The notes beneath the pieces are model-generated. The model made no database searches, had not been told where the DNA came from, and saw only the letters and a list, made by a program, of their open reading frames with translations. Both the position numbers and the translations under genes were made by a program. From Hygrophila difformis (lineage: Eukaryota > Streptophyta > Magnoliopsida > Lamiales > Acanthaceae), in assembly GCA_030278955.1 (NCBI GenBank), contig JAOANR010000010.1, positions 10,943,884 to 11,007,883 on the forward strand: 64,000 bases of DNA. The letters are read 5' to 3'. Position 1 is the stretch's first letter. Each line of letters begins with the position of its first letter. This document shows, piece after piece, positions 30,959 through 44,863 of the stretch.

Positions 30959-33900
30959 TGTAATACCCCAAATTTTTATCAATGCCCAAAGGAATAAAAA
31001 TTTATTCCGATCAATGTCGAAATATATCCGAGAAGAAGAAAATAATTTATCACAATAAATTATTGCTCGGATATGAAACGCCGATAGATTTAAATTCAAA
31101 ATGGAATAAAAGAGGGAAAGGAAGCCCGAAGACATTCCATGAATTGAGTCAAAATAATTGGAATTAAATTCAAGAAGGAAAAGAATTTTAATTCCAAGAG
31201 CCCGTAAAGTCGGAAGAAATTTAATGATACAAGTCATTGCACGGGAATCAAAAGACGACGAATTGGAAGCCGACGAAACCGAGACCAACGGACTTAAGAT
31301 CTCAAACATGAAATTCATTTGAGTCGAGATAAATTTAAGATAAGAATTTATGACCCGAGAATGACCCTAAAAATCGAGGCCGAAAACGTAGGAGGATAGA
31401 AGTCCGAAAGAGAGGAGAAAAAGCCCGACGGATCGCACGACCCCGCCCGGACCGAAGTCCAGGCGTGTTTGGCGCGCCCTCCGCGCGCCCTTTAGGGGAA
31501 AACCGCGCCGCCACTGCGCCGCCATGACAGCAGCAGCCCTTTGTCGCGTTTTGGCGACTTTCTCGCCAATTTTCGGGTCCCAACGCGGGAATCTTGCTTG
31601 ATCACGGGGGAGGCATATTTTGGATGATATGTAATGATTCCCAGCCCCATTATCATCCATCTACTTCATCTTTTCATCCCAAAAACTCCCCCAAACTCTC
31701 CCAAAGCCAAACACCCTTCCGGCGGACTTTCCGGCGACTTTCCGGCAACCAAATCCGACCGAGGAAGTGTGTAGATCAAGGATTGCAGGCTTTGGATTGT
31801 TGGTAAGATGTTAATCAAGTTTCCATATGATTTTAAGATCATAAACATCATCCTAACTTACGAATCTTCGTATTCAAACACAAATCGGAGCCAAAGGAAG
31901 AATAAATCGGGTGGAAGAGATTCGTTCGTGACATCCCGTGGATTCCGGACAACCCCGTGACTTCCTAGACATCATCCCCACTGTAAGTTAACCTTACTAT
32001 GGTTTTGGGTGACTTAAAATGCAACCAAACATAGAGATTCAACTCAAGAAAATTAATAAAAATCTGTCAACAAGAGAAACCCTCAACGCAGTGTTTCCGT
32101 ATGAATTTTTCAAACCTCTAAAGCTGCTCAAAAAAGAAAACTCAAAACATGAAAAGTGTTGCTAAGACTTTGGTCTAGCTTATGTAAAAATTTTAGAATT
32201 TTTCATGATGTTTTGAAACCTGAAACCAACCCAAAACCGAAGAGTATTAAATCTGGATCTTAGAACTTTGGACAGATTTCACTCTCAATCTTGTTAGCCA
32301 TTTTGACCTTGGATCTAGGCCGATCTAGGATTGGTGTTGAACATAAGAATTGTAGATCTATGAGTTTGGAATATTACTGTAAGTTTTTAGAATTTTTTAT
32401 TGAGATTTGAACCTCCGAACTCGAGCCGATCCGATCTGCGTTAGAACCGATGTCAAGAACCTTGACAGATTTCATAATCAAACTCGACGAGCAAAACTCT
32501 TACTTCGAGTGTTCAAACCTGAAAACTCAAAACTAAGATTTTGATCCAAAGATCTTAAGCTATATTGTGTAAAAATTTCAGAAATTTTCATCAAGTTTTG
32601 ATACCCCAAATCGTGTCGGACATATTCTGCGTTTTTAAGAATTTTCAAAGGATGACAGATTTCATAACCGAACTTGAGGAGCTTATTCCTATCATTTATA
32701 GTCCGAACCAATCTTCAAGATCTAAACAAAAGTTGTTGGAAATCAAGTCTAGTATGTGTCTGTAAAATATCAGAAATTTTGAAGTCCATTTGATATGTCA
32801 AAAAGTCAAATCTTTGAAAGGTGTCAAACCTGAATCCTGACAGCATACTATTTGAGTCGAAAACTTGATTTTTGACATGCTTCCCATCGTTTTTCCGAAA
32901 AACTTAAAACACGAAAGTTGTTTGTTGGGATGTTTTTGAGTTACTGTGAAAATTTCAGATCAATCGCCAAAGAAATAGATTTTTAAACCAAAAAGGCGTA
33001 AACTGTGACGCCAAATGATTTTTAAATCGAAGAGATTTTGAAATTCGAAACAAACGGTCGAGACGTTGTAATACGATATATCTATACTTTTGAAAAATCC
33101 CGTTACACCAAATAAAAACATTTTCTTTAAAAGAATTCTTTTGAAACATTGGGGATTTGTGACCAAGTTCGATATTATCAATATGATTCATGCGGGTTTG
33201 ATTCCCTATGATGTATTTGAGTTCTTGCGGGTTAGATTCCCCAAGGGCGATCGTTTGTTTTCCTGCGGGTTCGATTCCCCATGACGTGTGTTGATTCCTA
33301 CGGGTTCGATTCCCTAGGATGTATTGAGTTCTTGCGGGTTAGATTCCCCAAGGGCAATTGTATGTTTTCCTGCGGAAATATTGATTATGAGGATTGCGGT
33401 CACAAGAGCCCTGGTGAATGGTGAACTATAAAAGAAACGAAAAATAATGAGAAATGATACTTTTGATATTGGCTGCGGCCGCCGGATCACCGGCTAAATG
33501 ATATATTGTTGAGATGATGGCGTAACGGGAAATATATTAAAAAGCTCAGATTTTATGAAATTGGCTGCGGCCGCCGGATTGCCGGCTAAATTAAATATTG
33601 TTGAGATGGTGGCGTATCGGGAAGAATTTTTAAAAGCTCAAATTTTTATTTACTTACTTACGGCATTATTCATGTTTTTAAATCATGCCATTTATTTATT
33701 ATTGGATGTTTAACTTAAATTGTGTATTACCTATAAGAAATGTTTTTATAAAATTTAATTAAAGGATTTAAAACCCCTAAATCATGCTATGTGTTAACTT
33801 ACTCAGCGCGTTTTTGCTGACCCAAACCGTTTATCCCCTTTTTCTTACAGAGTATGAGGATTATGCATCGTCATATGCATACATGGGAACATTTGGGGAA

Positions 33901-34188
33901 ATCTCAATTTTAAATCCCTGCATTAATTACGACTTGCATGAACGGGCCTGTTTAACCCGTGTTTTGGCCATGTCGGCCCTTATACTTTATTTCCGCTGCA
34001 CAAATTAAAATTTCCGCTGCAACTTTGATGTATTATTTTTAAATTATTTATGAATGGGCTCTTTGAATGTTTTAAATTCTGAAAAACCATAGCCTTGCAT
34101 CTCTTTAGTGAGCTCGGAGAAACCGTGTCTTGCTAGGGAGGTGTGGCGGTGGCATCCCGGCCTGGGTTACCAAAACCGGGGTGTTACA
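30959..34188 (+). repeat. Plus-strand LARD 3' LTR (3,230 bp)
   Basis: Same sequence as 26807-30025 with about 18 base changes and an 11-bp duplication of CTGCGCCGCCA near 31513, which exactly accounts for the length difference. Confidence 0.9.
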
Positions 34189-34626
34189 AATACCCGAATT
34201 ATTTAATATCATGCACAAGAGATATATATGTATATACATATATAAATATATATATATATATGATTTTGACTTTCAGAAATTTAGGTTGGATTAATTCTGT
34301 GTTTGTGAAAATTATTCCGAATTTTAAATTTCTTTAAATTCCGGATATAATCTTCGGTCAATTGCAGAACTAATCCAACCAGGAACCTGTTTCGATGCTT
34401 TAATTTTCTTTTTGGTGGCTCCATGATTCCTGCAGGAAAAATACCCAATTGGTTAGATTTTCCCCTCAAATCAACATCCTCACATTTAGAGTCTTAGTAC
34501 TCTAAATGTTTAACTGATTTGAGAGTACTTCTCTGTTCTGAAACATGTACACAAAACTAACTATGAGTAATCAGGAGTGTAATTCTCTTAATAAACGACG
34601 CTGCATCCTCCCCGGCAACGGCGCCA
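34189..34626 (-). other. Athila-like LARD internal region 1, 5' part, with primer binding site
   Basis: This resumes the internal region after the nested LARD and matches 41531-41973. The primer site TGGCGCCGTTGCCGGGGA (minus strand) occupies 34609-34626, directly beside LTR 2. A CCTGCAGGAA site and a diverged repeat of 26520-26790 lie within. Confidence 0.75.
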
Positions 34627-37600
34627 TGAAACTTTTGACGAGCTTCGCCAACACGAGTAATTTTCTGAAAATTCTTTTAATGGTTTATTGCTTGAGGAGG
34701 AAACTGTGATTTCAAATGGTGCCTCAAGAGTCCCCGGTGACGGCCATGAAACTTTTGCACCCAAGCCAAGTTTCATTTTGCTGCTGGGGGGTTGAAGAAC
34801 CGTCTAAACACAATTTCCAAGTTCGGATTTATTAAAATGAAAAGAGTTATGATTGGGGGAAGGGGTTTAAGAATATATTAAGATTTTCCTTTTTATTACT
34901 CCTGTGGGGTTCAAACGGCGCTGTGGTCCTCTCAGCCATGAAACTTTTGACAAATTTCACGGTGCAACAGGAATGGACCTTCAATCTGTCACCCTGAAAG
35001 TCCCTGATATCTGCACCATGATGCTTCTCTAAATTTCATGTCAAAGAGATACCTGCCATGAAATTCTTGAACATCTTCCCACTGTAAGAGTATTTGCCCA
35101 AAATGTTGTTTTTATTTACTCGTGTCACGAAACTGTGCTCCCGAAAGCGCACGGGTCAAAAATTGCAGTAATTTATAGTAAGTACCGGATCGTTCACTGG
35201 AGGATGTGCGATGGAAGCAGGGCCCACGTCGTTTACTAAGATTTTCCACTCGGTTACTCGTTTCAAGTTTTGCAAGGGTTTCTATCAACTACTTGACATA
35301 AATTAAACCAGATCATGAAAGCAGTAAAAATTATTCTACAAAGCATGGTAACTAGATCAAGGAAAGCCATTAAATTTATACTATGAAAGCAATATAAAAT
35401 TATGCTACACTATCTAGAAAGCAGATTTAAATATGACAGAATGGACAGGGAGGAAATAATAAAGATTGGACAAGGTTCAGATGAAACACAATTAAACTTC
35501 CATTTTTTATACACAGATCTTAGCTTGGGATAATCCTCCAGTTAGCTAACTCTCATGCTCTCTATACCATGTTCCCTTTAACAGACAGGTACTTACAGTA
35601 AGAGTTTACATGCTCTTAAGACAGCAATTTCTAAGATACCATAAACTCTTAACTCCCCTTGCAATGCCTTGCAAAAGTATGTTAATCGTTTACGGTGGAC
35701 GAGCAACACCTGTCAAATCATTAGTTGACATGCCAAGTACTGCTATCAATCCCCCATGTCACACCCAAAGTTTCAAATCAAGCCCCAAACCATTCCATAT
35801 CTCTCAAACCTTTTAACAGATGGACAGCCCTTAATTCTTCCGAGTGACCTCTATGAAAGCATTTAAAGGAAAGCAGTAAAGAAAGCTGTAAAGAAAGCAT
35901 TTAAATCTATCACCCGGAATTGTTAAAAACGTCTCTTTCCGTTAGTATAAAAGAGCCCCTGGTCTTGGTGACCAGATGCAGATCAAGAACCTCCAAGACA
36001 TCGATAAGCCACAGGGCTTACAACTCCTGGTCAGTTATGAGATACAAACTAAATGAAACAGATCCATAAATGAACCTATTCCGGATGTACTCACTCAAGA
36101 CTCAATTCTAGACTTTGGCAGAAGAAGATAGTAGTCGAAGGAGTACTCGACCTTACCTTATAAATTCACCAAGGCCTATAAGTTGTTCCTCTAATATTAT
36201 TTATCACATCTCATCTACACCCAAGTGGATATTTGACTAAATGCGATATCTAATATCAGATTTCCAACACACAGCAATTTTGAGAAGCAAATGAATATTT
36301 GAAAATCATTCCCTAAACAGGTACTAAACTCTCAATTAAAACACAGATCCTTTCAGTCTAGATGAGACCTAATCGCTGACTCTGCTTCTAAGCTCTCAAA
36401 ATCAATCCCTAGTGGAATATGAATTAGTCATAACTGCCGAATCTATCCCTTACTCAGATCCGGATTTTATAAAGGAATTTTTGTTGGAAATTTATTATGC
36501 AACATCTGATTTAGAGCAAGACTTCTGTGTCCAATGGGAAGGATCCCCAAAATAGCAATAAGACCGGAACATCTACATAATAGTATCATGCATACAAGTA
36601 TATGAAAAGGAAAATAAAATACCCCAAAATATATGGTGGGGTTAGACAGAATGCGATACACAAGATGGATTAGCCTGAGATGAGAAGAAATCGGCTAAAA
36701 AGAGTGCCAGAGATAGTTGGGGTTTTCCGGACTGCAAACATCTGCTGTCCGGTTCCCAATTATCCAAGATGATTGATTTTAGACAGAAAGAATTCCAAAC
36801 AACGGTGACCGCCGTCATTTAGTTTTCTTTTGTCTGTGAGTGGAAGAAAAACCCACATATTTCTTGCTGTAATATTTCTCAACTGATGTTGGTCGACATC
36901 AGTTGATACTATTGCAACTTGAATTCAGGTTGAGAAATTAAGAAAAAGAAAATTAAAACTGTATCTGATTAGGAATTGGCTGAGTGACTAATCGAAACTC
37001 TTAGTGAAGAGAACGCTCGCCGAAGCTTCCACCAAACACTAACCAGATCATGCAAAATAACAGATAATAATTGACACACAGAAGACGGGTTAGTCGATAT
37101 CCCTGCGAAGGGACCTTTCACCAACATTAATCTGTGGTGTTTCTCATTATCCGTTCATACACACGATGAAAGGGAAAATATAAAAGTAAGAAAATATTTT
37201 TGGTACTGTGTGGGTGTTAAGCACACAATAAGTGGACACTAAATGGGTTGAAATGTGTAATAAATAGAAATCAGATAAATTGGGCCTAGGCCCAATACAT
37301 CCATGCAGCTTACACAAATCATGAAAGAAAATGTTTTTGGAGTTTTCAAAATAGAGGGGATAGTTCAATTCGAATTATTGAGGTAATTCGAATTGAGAAT
37401 GCATGAAGGATGAAGTATTACTTACTCAATTGATCATTGCTAGAAATTGGAGCATCATCTAATTCGAATTATTGGCCAATTCGAATTAATTCGAATTGGA
37501 CAACTCGAATTGGCGAAGTCCCTTTCTTGCTCAAATTGACTAAGGCATTTACCTCAAAGGGAGGGTGAGTTCGAATTGTCCAGCAATTCGAATTAATTCG

Positions 37601-39506
37601 AATTGCAACAATTCGAATTGGTAAAGGGTGGAAAATAAACTAAGGCATGAATGGGTGGCAATGGATACAATGTGGTTTTCAACCCAATTCGAATTGTTGA
37701 GAAGTTCGAATTAACTCAAATTGAATAATTCGAATTGGTTGAAAACCACATGAAGAAAATAGTTTGGCTATGCAATTCGAATTTCTCTTAGCAATTCGAA
37801 TTAATTCGAATTGCCTCAATTCGAATCACATATTTTCAGACAACAACAATTTTTGTTCTCACAAGTATGTGTTAGGTGAACACTGTACTGTAATGATGGG
37901 TTTAGATTTACTAAATCCCTCATCTCACATCAGTGTCATTTCACAGCCACCCTAGTGAGATTTTCAAGAAATAAACGAATACATGTCTAGTGGGTATTGG
38001 CCAGATTCAAACCCTATTTCTACAAACAAGAAATCAGAGATCAAAGAGCCTAAAACATCTAGTTATCTAAGAACTACATGAGTAAACTAAGAACACTCAA
38101 GTTATCTTTGGAAGCACGAAATAAGATTAAGGCAGGAAGAATAAAACTAAAATACAAATTAACACAGACATTAAAAACATCTAAAATCTAAGAACACTTA
38201 TTTGAAGCTCTAAGGCACTAAATCAAGCCAAAAACCCAACAAACATGCATTTATTAAGTTTGAATGTCAACTAGGACATAATAAATGTAACCTAGTTGAA
38301 ACAAACAAACACACTAAGCATTTATTTCTAGGGAAAGCATTAAAGAGTGCCAAAACAAATGGATAAAACCATTTCTGGAAATTTTCCTTGTATTGACACT
38401 TGAAAGCAAAATAAGAACCCAAAACCATCATTAGCTTGAAGGTAGGGTTTATTCTAACTAGAAAGCATGTAAACATATGGAAAATGGCTACTCTAAGGGT
38501 TACACAAACTGCTTCTACACTAAACTAAGATTAAAGCATGTAAAGATTATAATACTTGCAAGAAAAATAAACTAAACTAATCTAAACTACCTACCTAACC
38601 CTTAAGGGGTGTGGAACCTCCTGCTGTTCTTTTTGTCCCAAGCTGCCTTTTGGTTAAAATTCTTGATCTCATGATTCTGTTGTGGAAAGTCTGCTTTTAT
38701 AGACAATCTTCAAAACCCTAGGCCCACCAGTGTTGTGCACAGCTTTCTTTGGATGAATTGTTGAGTGAAGTTCGAATTATCTCAACCAATTCGAATTAAT
38801 TCGAATTGTGAGATCTCTTCCTTGAGCTGGGATTGTAGCCTTCAGTAGTTAATTCGAATTGTTGTGAATAATTCGAATTGATCCTTTCTCGAATTGGATG
38901 AGGGTTTCTGCTTGGCTTCCTTGCACTTTGTTGGCAATTCGAATTGTTTGTGCCAATTCGAATTAATTCGAACTTGGACAATTCGAATTGCATCTTCTTC
39001 TTGCCTTTGGGTTTCTTCTCTCTTCATTCCCTAATTCGAATTAATTCGAACTTGAACAATTCGAATTAGGCTTCTGCATTCCTTCCAACACTTAACCATT
39101 TCTTTGCTCTCTTTAGCAATTCGAATTGTTGTGCAATTCGAATTAACTCGAATTGCCTACAATTCGAACTATGCTTCAATCACTTAACCAAATTTTCAGT
39201 TGTGGGATTTTCATTCTTTTTCCCATCTTTTTGGATTTTTGTGGGCTCTTTTATTCTTTTGCCCATCTTTTCATTCCTTTTTCTTTTCTTTTTCCTTTTT
39301 TCATGTTTTTGGATTTTTCTAACACAGATACAATTTAAAATTGCATATTTTGTGTCTTTTTGTTACCGGCTCGATGTTTTTACAAACTCGCATTAATCTG
39401 TCAAATTCAACTGCTTTCTTATTTAAATAAGACCGGAATGCGATCAAATGCCCATGTTTAGACACGGAAATAGATTGAAAATAATGGTCAATTTTGGCCA
39501 TTATCA
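34627..39506 (-). repeat. Athila-like LARD LTR copy 2 (4,880 bp, middle)
   Basis: Shared LTR of the tandem structure: 5' LTR for internal region 1 and 3' LTR for internal region 2. No insertion within. Palindrome clusters are at 37366-37831 and 38770-39172, and the nested hairpin is at 36874-36938. Confidence 0.85.
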
Positions 39507-41973
39507 ACATCCTCACATTTAATACTGATCGTCCCCGAGCAGTCAGAGTCAGTGCTCCTAAGAGCATAGACGCTGCATATTCAATCTATTTGCGTGGCTT
39601 CAAAAATTTCATTCTCTTTATATTGGGATAAGACAATCAAAAACTACAAGTATTAAATTCTCTTGATTGCAGTGTTTAATAAAATGATACTTCTCACTAA
39701 ATCAGGCATATAAATCAGTCATTATTGATAATTCTTCATGAATATCATGTTTAGAAAAATTCATTGATTTAATTCTAGAATTAAAGTATGACATGAACAG
39801 AAATTTAGAAATAGAGCCTCACATATGGTAGAAACGGAAATTTCACTCACTCTCAAATTGGGTTTCAATCACGAACGCTCCTAATCAAATTTAATTAAAT
39901 TATCCCATAAGCTTGCGATTGGACCAACTCGTCACCGGCTCATTTCTTCAAATCGAGATCATGAGGTCTTATTCAAAGGTTGTAACGGGGCATACGGTTG
40001 TAACATTTGGTGGGAAATGGAATTTATTGGGTTAAGAAGTGGCAAGAATTAATTCTATCATAACTCGGCATTTGTTTAAAAATTTATGATCATCAATTTC
40101 TTTTTTCTTTCTTTCTTTTGTTTTTCTTTTCATATTGCATGACATTAGACTAAGTCTAATTTGCTTTGTCATTTGCAATTTATTTTTGTTGAATGGAACT
40201 CAACACTTTTCTTTTCTTTTTCTTATCTTTATCTTTTTTTTTTGAATCGGTTTATTGAATACCGATGATACACTTTTGATGATAAAAAATTTGGTGCCTT
40301 AATAGAATTCGTTCTTGCACACTTGGGTTTGAATTTTTTGGTCTTTTTATAAAGCTATGAATAATATAGAGGGCTTCAAAGAAAAATTAGGCTTAAAGGC
40401 TCGAAGTGGTTAATCCTAAAGGGAAAATATTTTTGGGTTTGGAATTCAAACGAAAGCCAAAATTTTGGTTTTCTAAGTGCCTCGATCATATGCTCGATTT
40501 TGGGAGTATGGCATGGTCTTGAATTGGTCCCAATCGCAAGTTCTAGTTTCCTTTAATTAAAATGATTTTCACACAATCAAAGAAAATAATGAGTAAAAGT
40601 GACTCATGGCTCAAATCTCACAAGGGATGGTTGATTCATGTCATACAGTATTCCTAAATGAAATCTTTGAAAAATTCCTACAATTTATTCAATTAAATTC
40701 TCAACATGAAAATTCATTACCCAACAAGATGATTATATCATTAAATTTTTATAGCTCAAAACCTCAAGAATTCATATCATGCATGTCTTCAATTATATTA
40801 TTCCAATTCAAAAGTTTGAAAATTTAATCATAAACCAAGATCTCATATGTGAATTTAAACTGACAGATTCATGTATGCTTCGTGTTGGGTGCAAATATAT
40901 AATAATAGAAATAAACAAAATAAAAAAATAATATTTATATATATATATATATTTTTTTTTTGAAATATTTAAGTGAAGAATCAACATCCTCACATTTTGA
41001 GCCTTGCTCGAGATGTGAGTAAATTAATTCCTACTTAAACAAATTATCGAAATCAAAATAAAAGAGGAGGGAGGGAGGGGGAAAACATTTATACGAACAT
41101 AATTCCGATAGCCTTTTTCGTCAAACCAATTAAGTGCTTGACGATTTTTGGCTATTGTGTGATCGTTTGGTTCATCGAATAAGGTGATTATTCGATGCCC
41201 AATACTTAGAAAAATTCTGATTTTCATCAAAACTGCTCGATCACATTTTTGGATTTCTAAAAATAAATAAGATTTAATCTACTTGCACAAATTAGGTTGG
41301 ATTAATTATGTTCTAATAAAAATTATTCCGGATTTTAAATTGCGTTAAATTCCAGGAATATTTTCTATTAATTACATAACTTATCCAACCGGGAACCTGT
41401 TTTGAAGCTTTAATTTTCTTTTTGTTGGTCCCACAAATTCATGCAAAGCAAACACAGAAGAAGTTATCAGGTTTTCTCAAAAATATCAACATCCTCACAT
41501 TTAGAGTCTTAGCACTCTAATTGTGAATTAATTGATTAATACCCGAATTATTTAATATCATGCACAAGAGATATATATGTATATACATATATAAATATAT
41601 ATATATATGATTTTGACTTGCAGAAATTTAGGTTGGATTAATTCTGTGTTTGTGAAAATTATTCCGAATTTTAAATTTCTTTAAATTCCGGATATAATCT
41701 TCGGTCAATTGCAGAACTAATCCAACCAGGAACCTGTTTCGATGCTTTAATTTTCTTTTTGGTGGCTCCATGATTCCTGCAGGAAAAATACCCAATTGGT
41801 TAGATTTTCCCCTCAAATCAACATCCTCACATTTAGAGTCTTAGTACTCTAAATGTTTAACTGATTTGAGAGTACTTCTCTGTTCTGAAACATGTACACA
41901 AAACTAACTATGAGTAATCAGGAGTGTAATTCTCTTAATAAACGACGCTGCATCCTCCCCGGCAACGGCGCCA
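39507..41973 (-). other. Athila-like LARD internal region 2 (2,467 bp, uninterrupted)
   Basis: The intact version of the internal region. Primer site TGGCGCCGTTGCCGGGGA is at 41956-41973 beside LTR 3. The empty site for the nested LARD is at about 41535-41545. The minus-strand motif AAATGTGAGGATGTTGAT recurs near 39505, 40980, 41485 and 41820. Two of these recurrences belong to diverged repeats of about 300-450 bp. No frame codes for a recognisable retroelement protein. Confidence 0.75.
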
Positions 41974-43273
41974 TGAAACTTTTGACGAGCTTCGCCAACA
42001 CGAGTAATTTTCTGAAAATTCTTTTAATGGTTTATTGCTTGAGGAGGAAACTGTGATTTCAAATGGTGCCTCAAGAGTCCCCGGTGACGGCCATGAAACT
42101 TTTGCACCCAAGCCAAGTTTCATTTTGCTGCTGGGGGGTTGAAGAACCGTCTAAATACAATTTCCAAGTTCGGATTTATTAAAATGAAAAGAGTTATGAT
42201 TGGGGGAAGGGGTTTAAGAATATATTAAGATTTCCCTTTTTATTACTCCTGTGGGGTTCAAACGGCGCTGTGGTCCTCTCAGCCATGAAACTTTTGACAA
42301 ATATCACGGTGCAACAGGAATGGACCTTCAGTCTGTCACCCTGAAAGTCCCTGATATCTGCACCATGATGCTTCTCTAAATTTCATGTCAAAGAGATACC
42401 TGCCATGAAATTCTTGAACATCTTCCCACTGTAAGAGTATTTGCCCAAAATGTTGTTTTTATTTACTCGTGTCACGAAACTGTGCTCCCGAAAGCGCACG
42501 GGTCAAAAATTGCAGTAATTTATAGTAAGTACCGGATCGTTCACTGGAGGATGTGCGATGGAAGCAGGGCCCACGTCGTTTACTAAGATTTTCCACTCGG
42601 TTACTCGTTTCAAGTTTTGCAAGGGTTTCTATCAACTACTTGACATAAATTAAACCAGATCATGAAAGCAGTAAAAATTATTCTACAAAGCATGGTAACT
42701 AGATCAAGGAAAGCCATTAAATTTATACTATGAAAGCAATATAAAATTATGCTACACTATCTAGAAAGCAGATTTAAATATGACAGAAGGGACAGGGAGG
42801 AAAAAATAAAGATTGGACAAGGTTCAGATGAAACACAATTAAACTTCCATTTTTTATACACAGATCTTAGCTTGGGATAATCCTCCAGTTAGCTAACTCT
42901 CATGCTCTCTATACCATGTTCCCTTTAACAGACAGGTACTTACAGTAAGAGTTTACATGCTCTTAAGACAGCAATTTCTAAGATACCATAAACTCTTAAC
43001 TCCCCTTGCAATGCCTTGCAAAAGTATGTTAATCGTTTACTGTAATACCCGAGAAATCGCCATCGAAAAATTTAAATCCAAAAATAAAGAATTGGATTTA
43101 AATTATTAAAACCGAAATAATTCCGAGAGAACGGAATTTATTATTTATCGGAAGATAGCAACTCGAAACGAGTTTATCGAATTGTCCCAACGATCACGAA
43201 TAATTCCCACATTATGATTTTTATTTTTTGAAGATAAGAAATATTAATTTTTTTAAAAAAAAAAAAAAAAAAA

Positions 43274-43356
43274 GTTACTGTAGCACGTGACTACTGTAGC
43301 ACTACTGTAGCGCTACTGTAGCACTACTGTAGCACGTGCGGGTACTGTAGCAGCTG
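43274..43356. repeat. CTACTGTAGCA short repeat with CACGTG sites in solo LTR
   Basis: Seven copies of TACTGTAGCR at 10-16-bp spacing, following an A-run. Two are continued as TAGCACGTG, giving G-box (CACGTG) cores. It lies about 230 bp into the LTR, where a U3 promoter would be expected. Confidence 0.7.
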
Positions 43357-44863
43357 ATCACTTGTCGGATTCTTGTCCCTTTAATGGCAATAATACACCC
43401 CCAACACCCCATTTCAGCCATTCCCATCCCCTCTTCACTCCCAAAACTCTCCCAAAGCCAAAATACCTTCCGACGACTTTCCGGCGAACTTCCGGCGACT
43501 TTCCGGCAACCAAATCCGACCGAGGAAGTGTGTAGATCAAGGATCACAGTGCTTAGATCTTTGGTAAGTAGTACCTTAGGTTCTCAATCTCTTTTTTTCC
43601 TCTCAAATCCCCAATCTAACTCTTGAATCGTTGATTGCAAATACGTTCGTGGCCAAAGTCGGGAACTTTGCGTTTCGTAGATCCGTTCGTAGGTGTTTGG
43701 ACAACTCAAGAACACAATCTTCGTAAGTTAACCTTACTATGGTTTTGGGTGACTTAAAATGCAACCAAACATAGAGATTTAGAAACTCTAAAATCTGTCA
43801 ACAAGAAAAACCCCCGGCGCAGCGTTTTTGTATGAATTTTTAGAACCCTTAAAAGTCTTCAAACGAGAAAACTCAAAACACAAAAAGTGTTTCTAAGACA
43901 TTAATCTAGATACTGTAAAAATTTCATAATTTTTCATCGTGTTTTGATATCCGAAAACGACCATGAACAGACCTGCCATCGACTTAGATCTTGAAATGGT
44001 GATAGATTCTTTATTCGAACTTGTTGGTGATTTTTACCTTAGATCTAGACCGATCTAGGATTGGAGTTGAACATAAGAATTGTAGATCTATGAGTTTAGA
44101 ACATTACTGTAAGTTTTTAGAATTTTTCGTTGAGATTTGAGCCTCCGAATCTGAGCCGATCCGATCTGCGTTAGAACCGAATTCACGAACCTTGACAGAT
44201 TTCATTATCAAACTTGACGAGCAAAACTCTTACTTCGAGTGTTCAAACCTGAAAACTCAAAACTAAGATTTTGATCCAAAGATCTTAAGCTATATTGTGT
44301 AAAAATTTCAGAAATTTTCATCAAGTTTTGATACCCCAAATCGTGTCGGACATATTCTGCGTTTTTAAGAATTTTCAAAGGATGACAGATTTCATAACCG
44401 ATCTTGATGAGCTTATTCCTATCATTTATAATCCGAACCAATCTTTGTGATCTAAACAAAAGTTGTTGGAAATCATGTCTAGTATGTGTCTGTACAATTT
44501 CAGAATTTTTGAAGTTCAATTGTTATGGTAAAAAGTCGAATCTTTTAACGTTGTCGAATCTGAATCCTGACAGCTTTTTGTTTGTGTAGAAAACTCGATT
44601 TTTGACATGCTTCCCATCGTTTTTCCGAAAAACTTAAAACACGAAAGTTGTTCATTGGGATGATTTTGAGATGCTGTACAAATTTCAGATCAATCACCTA
44701 AGAAATGGATTTTTAAACCAAAAAGGCGCAAACTGTGACATCGATCCGTTTTTAAACTTGTGAGATCTTGAAATTTTGAAACAAACGGTCGAGACGTTGG
44801 AATTACGATATATCTATACTTTTGAAAATCCCGTTACACTAAATTAAAACACATGAGATACTT

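Larger units (their letters stand above)
26807..34188 (+). mobile_element. Coding-free LTR retrotransposon (LARD) with 3.2-kb LTRs, 7.38 kb
   Basis: LTRs at 26807-30025 and 30959-34188 are TG...CA, flanked by AATAC (26802-26806 and 34189-34193). The uninterrupted site, ATTAATACCCGAATT, is present at about 41535 in the second internal copy. Initiator-Met-type primer site TGGTATCAGAGCC lies at 30029-30041, and polypurine TTAAGGGGGGTAGAC immediately precedes the right LTR. The LTRs differ by about 18 substitutions plus one 11-bp tandem duplication in the right copy (about 31513-31523), roughly 0.6%, so insertion is very recent. The 933-bp interior has no coding sequence. The polypurine context (GAGGACGAAGTTGATTCTTAAGGGGGG) is typical of plant Ty3/Gypsy chromoviruses such as Tekay/Del. 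Confidence 0.9.
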
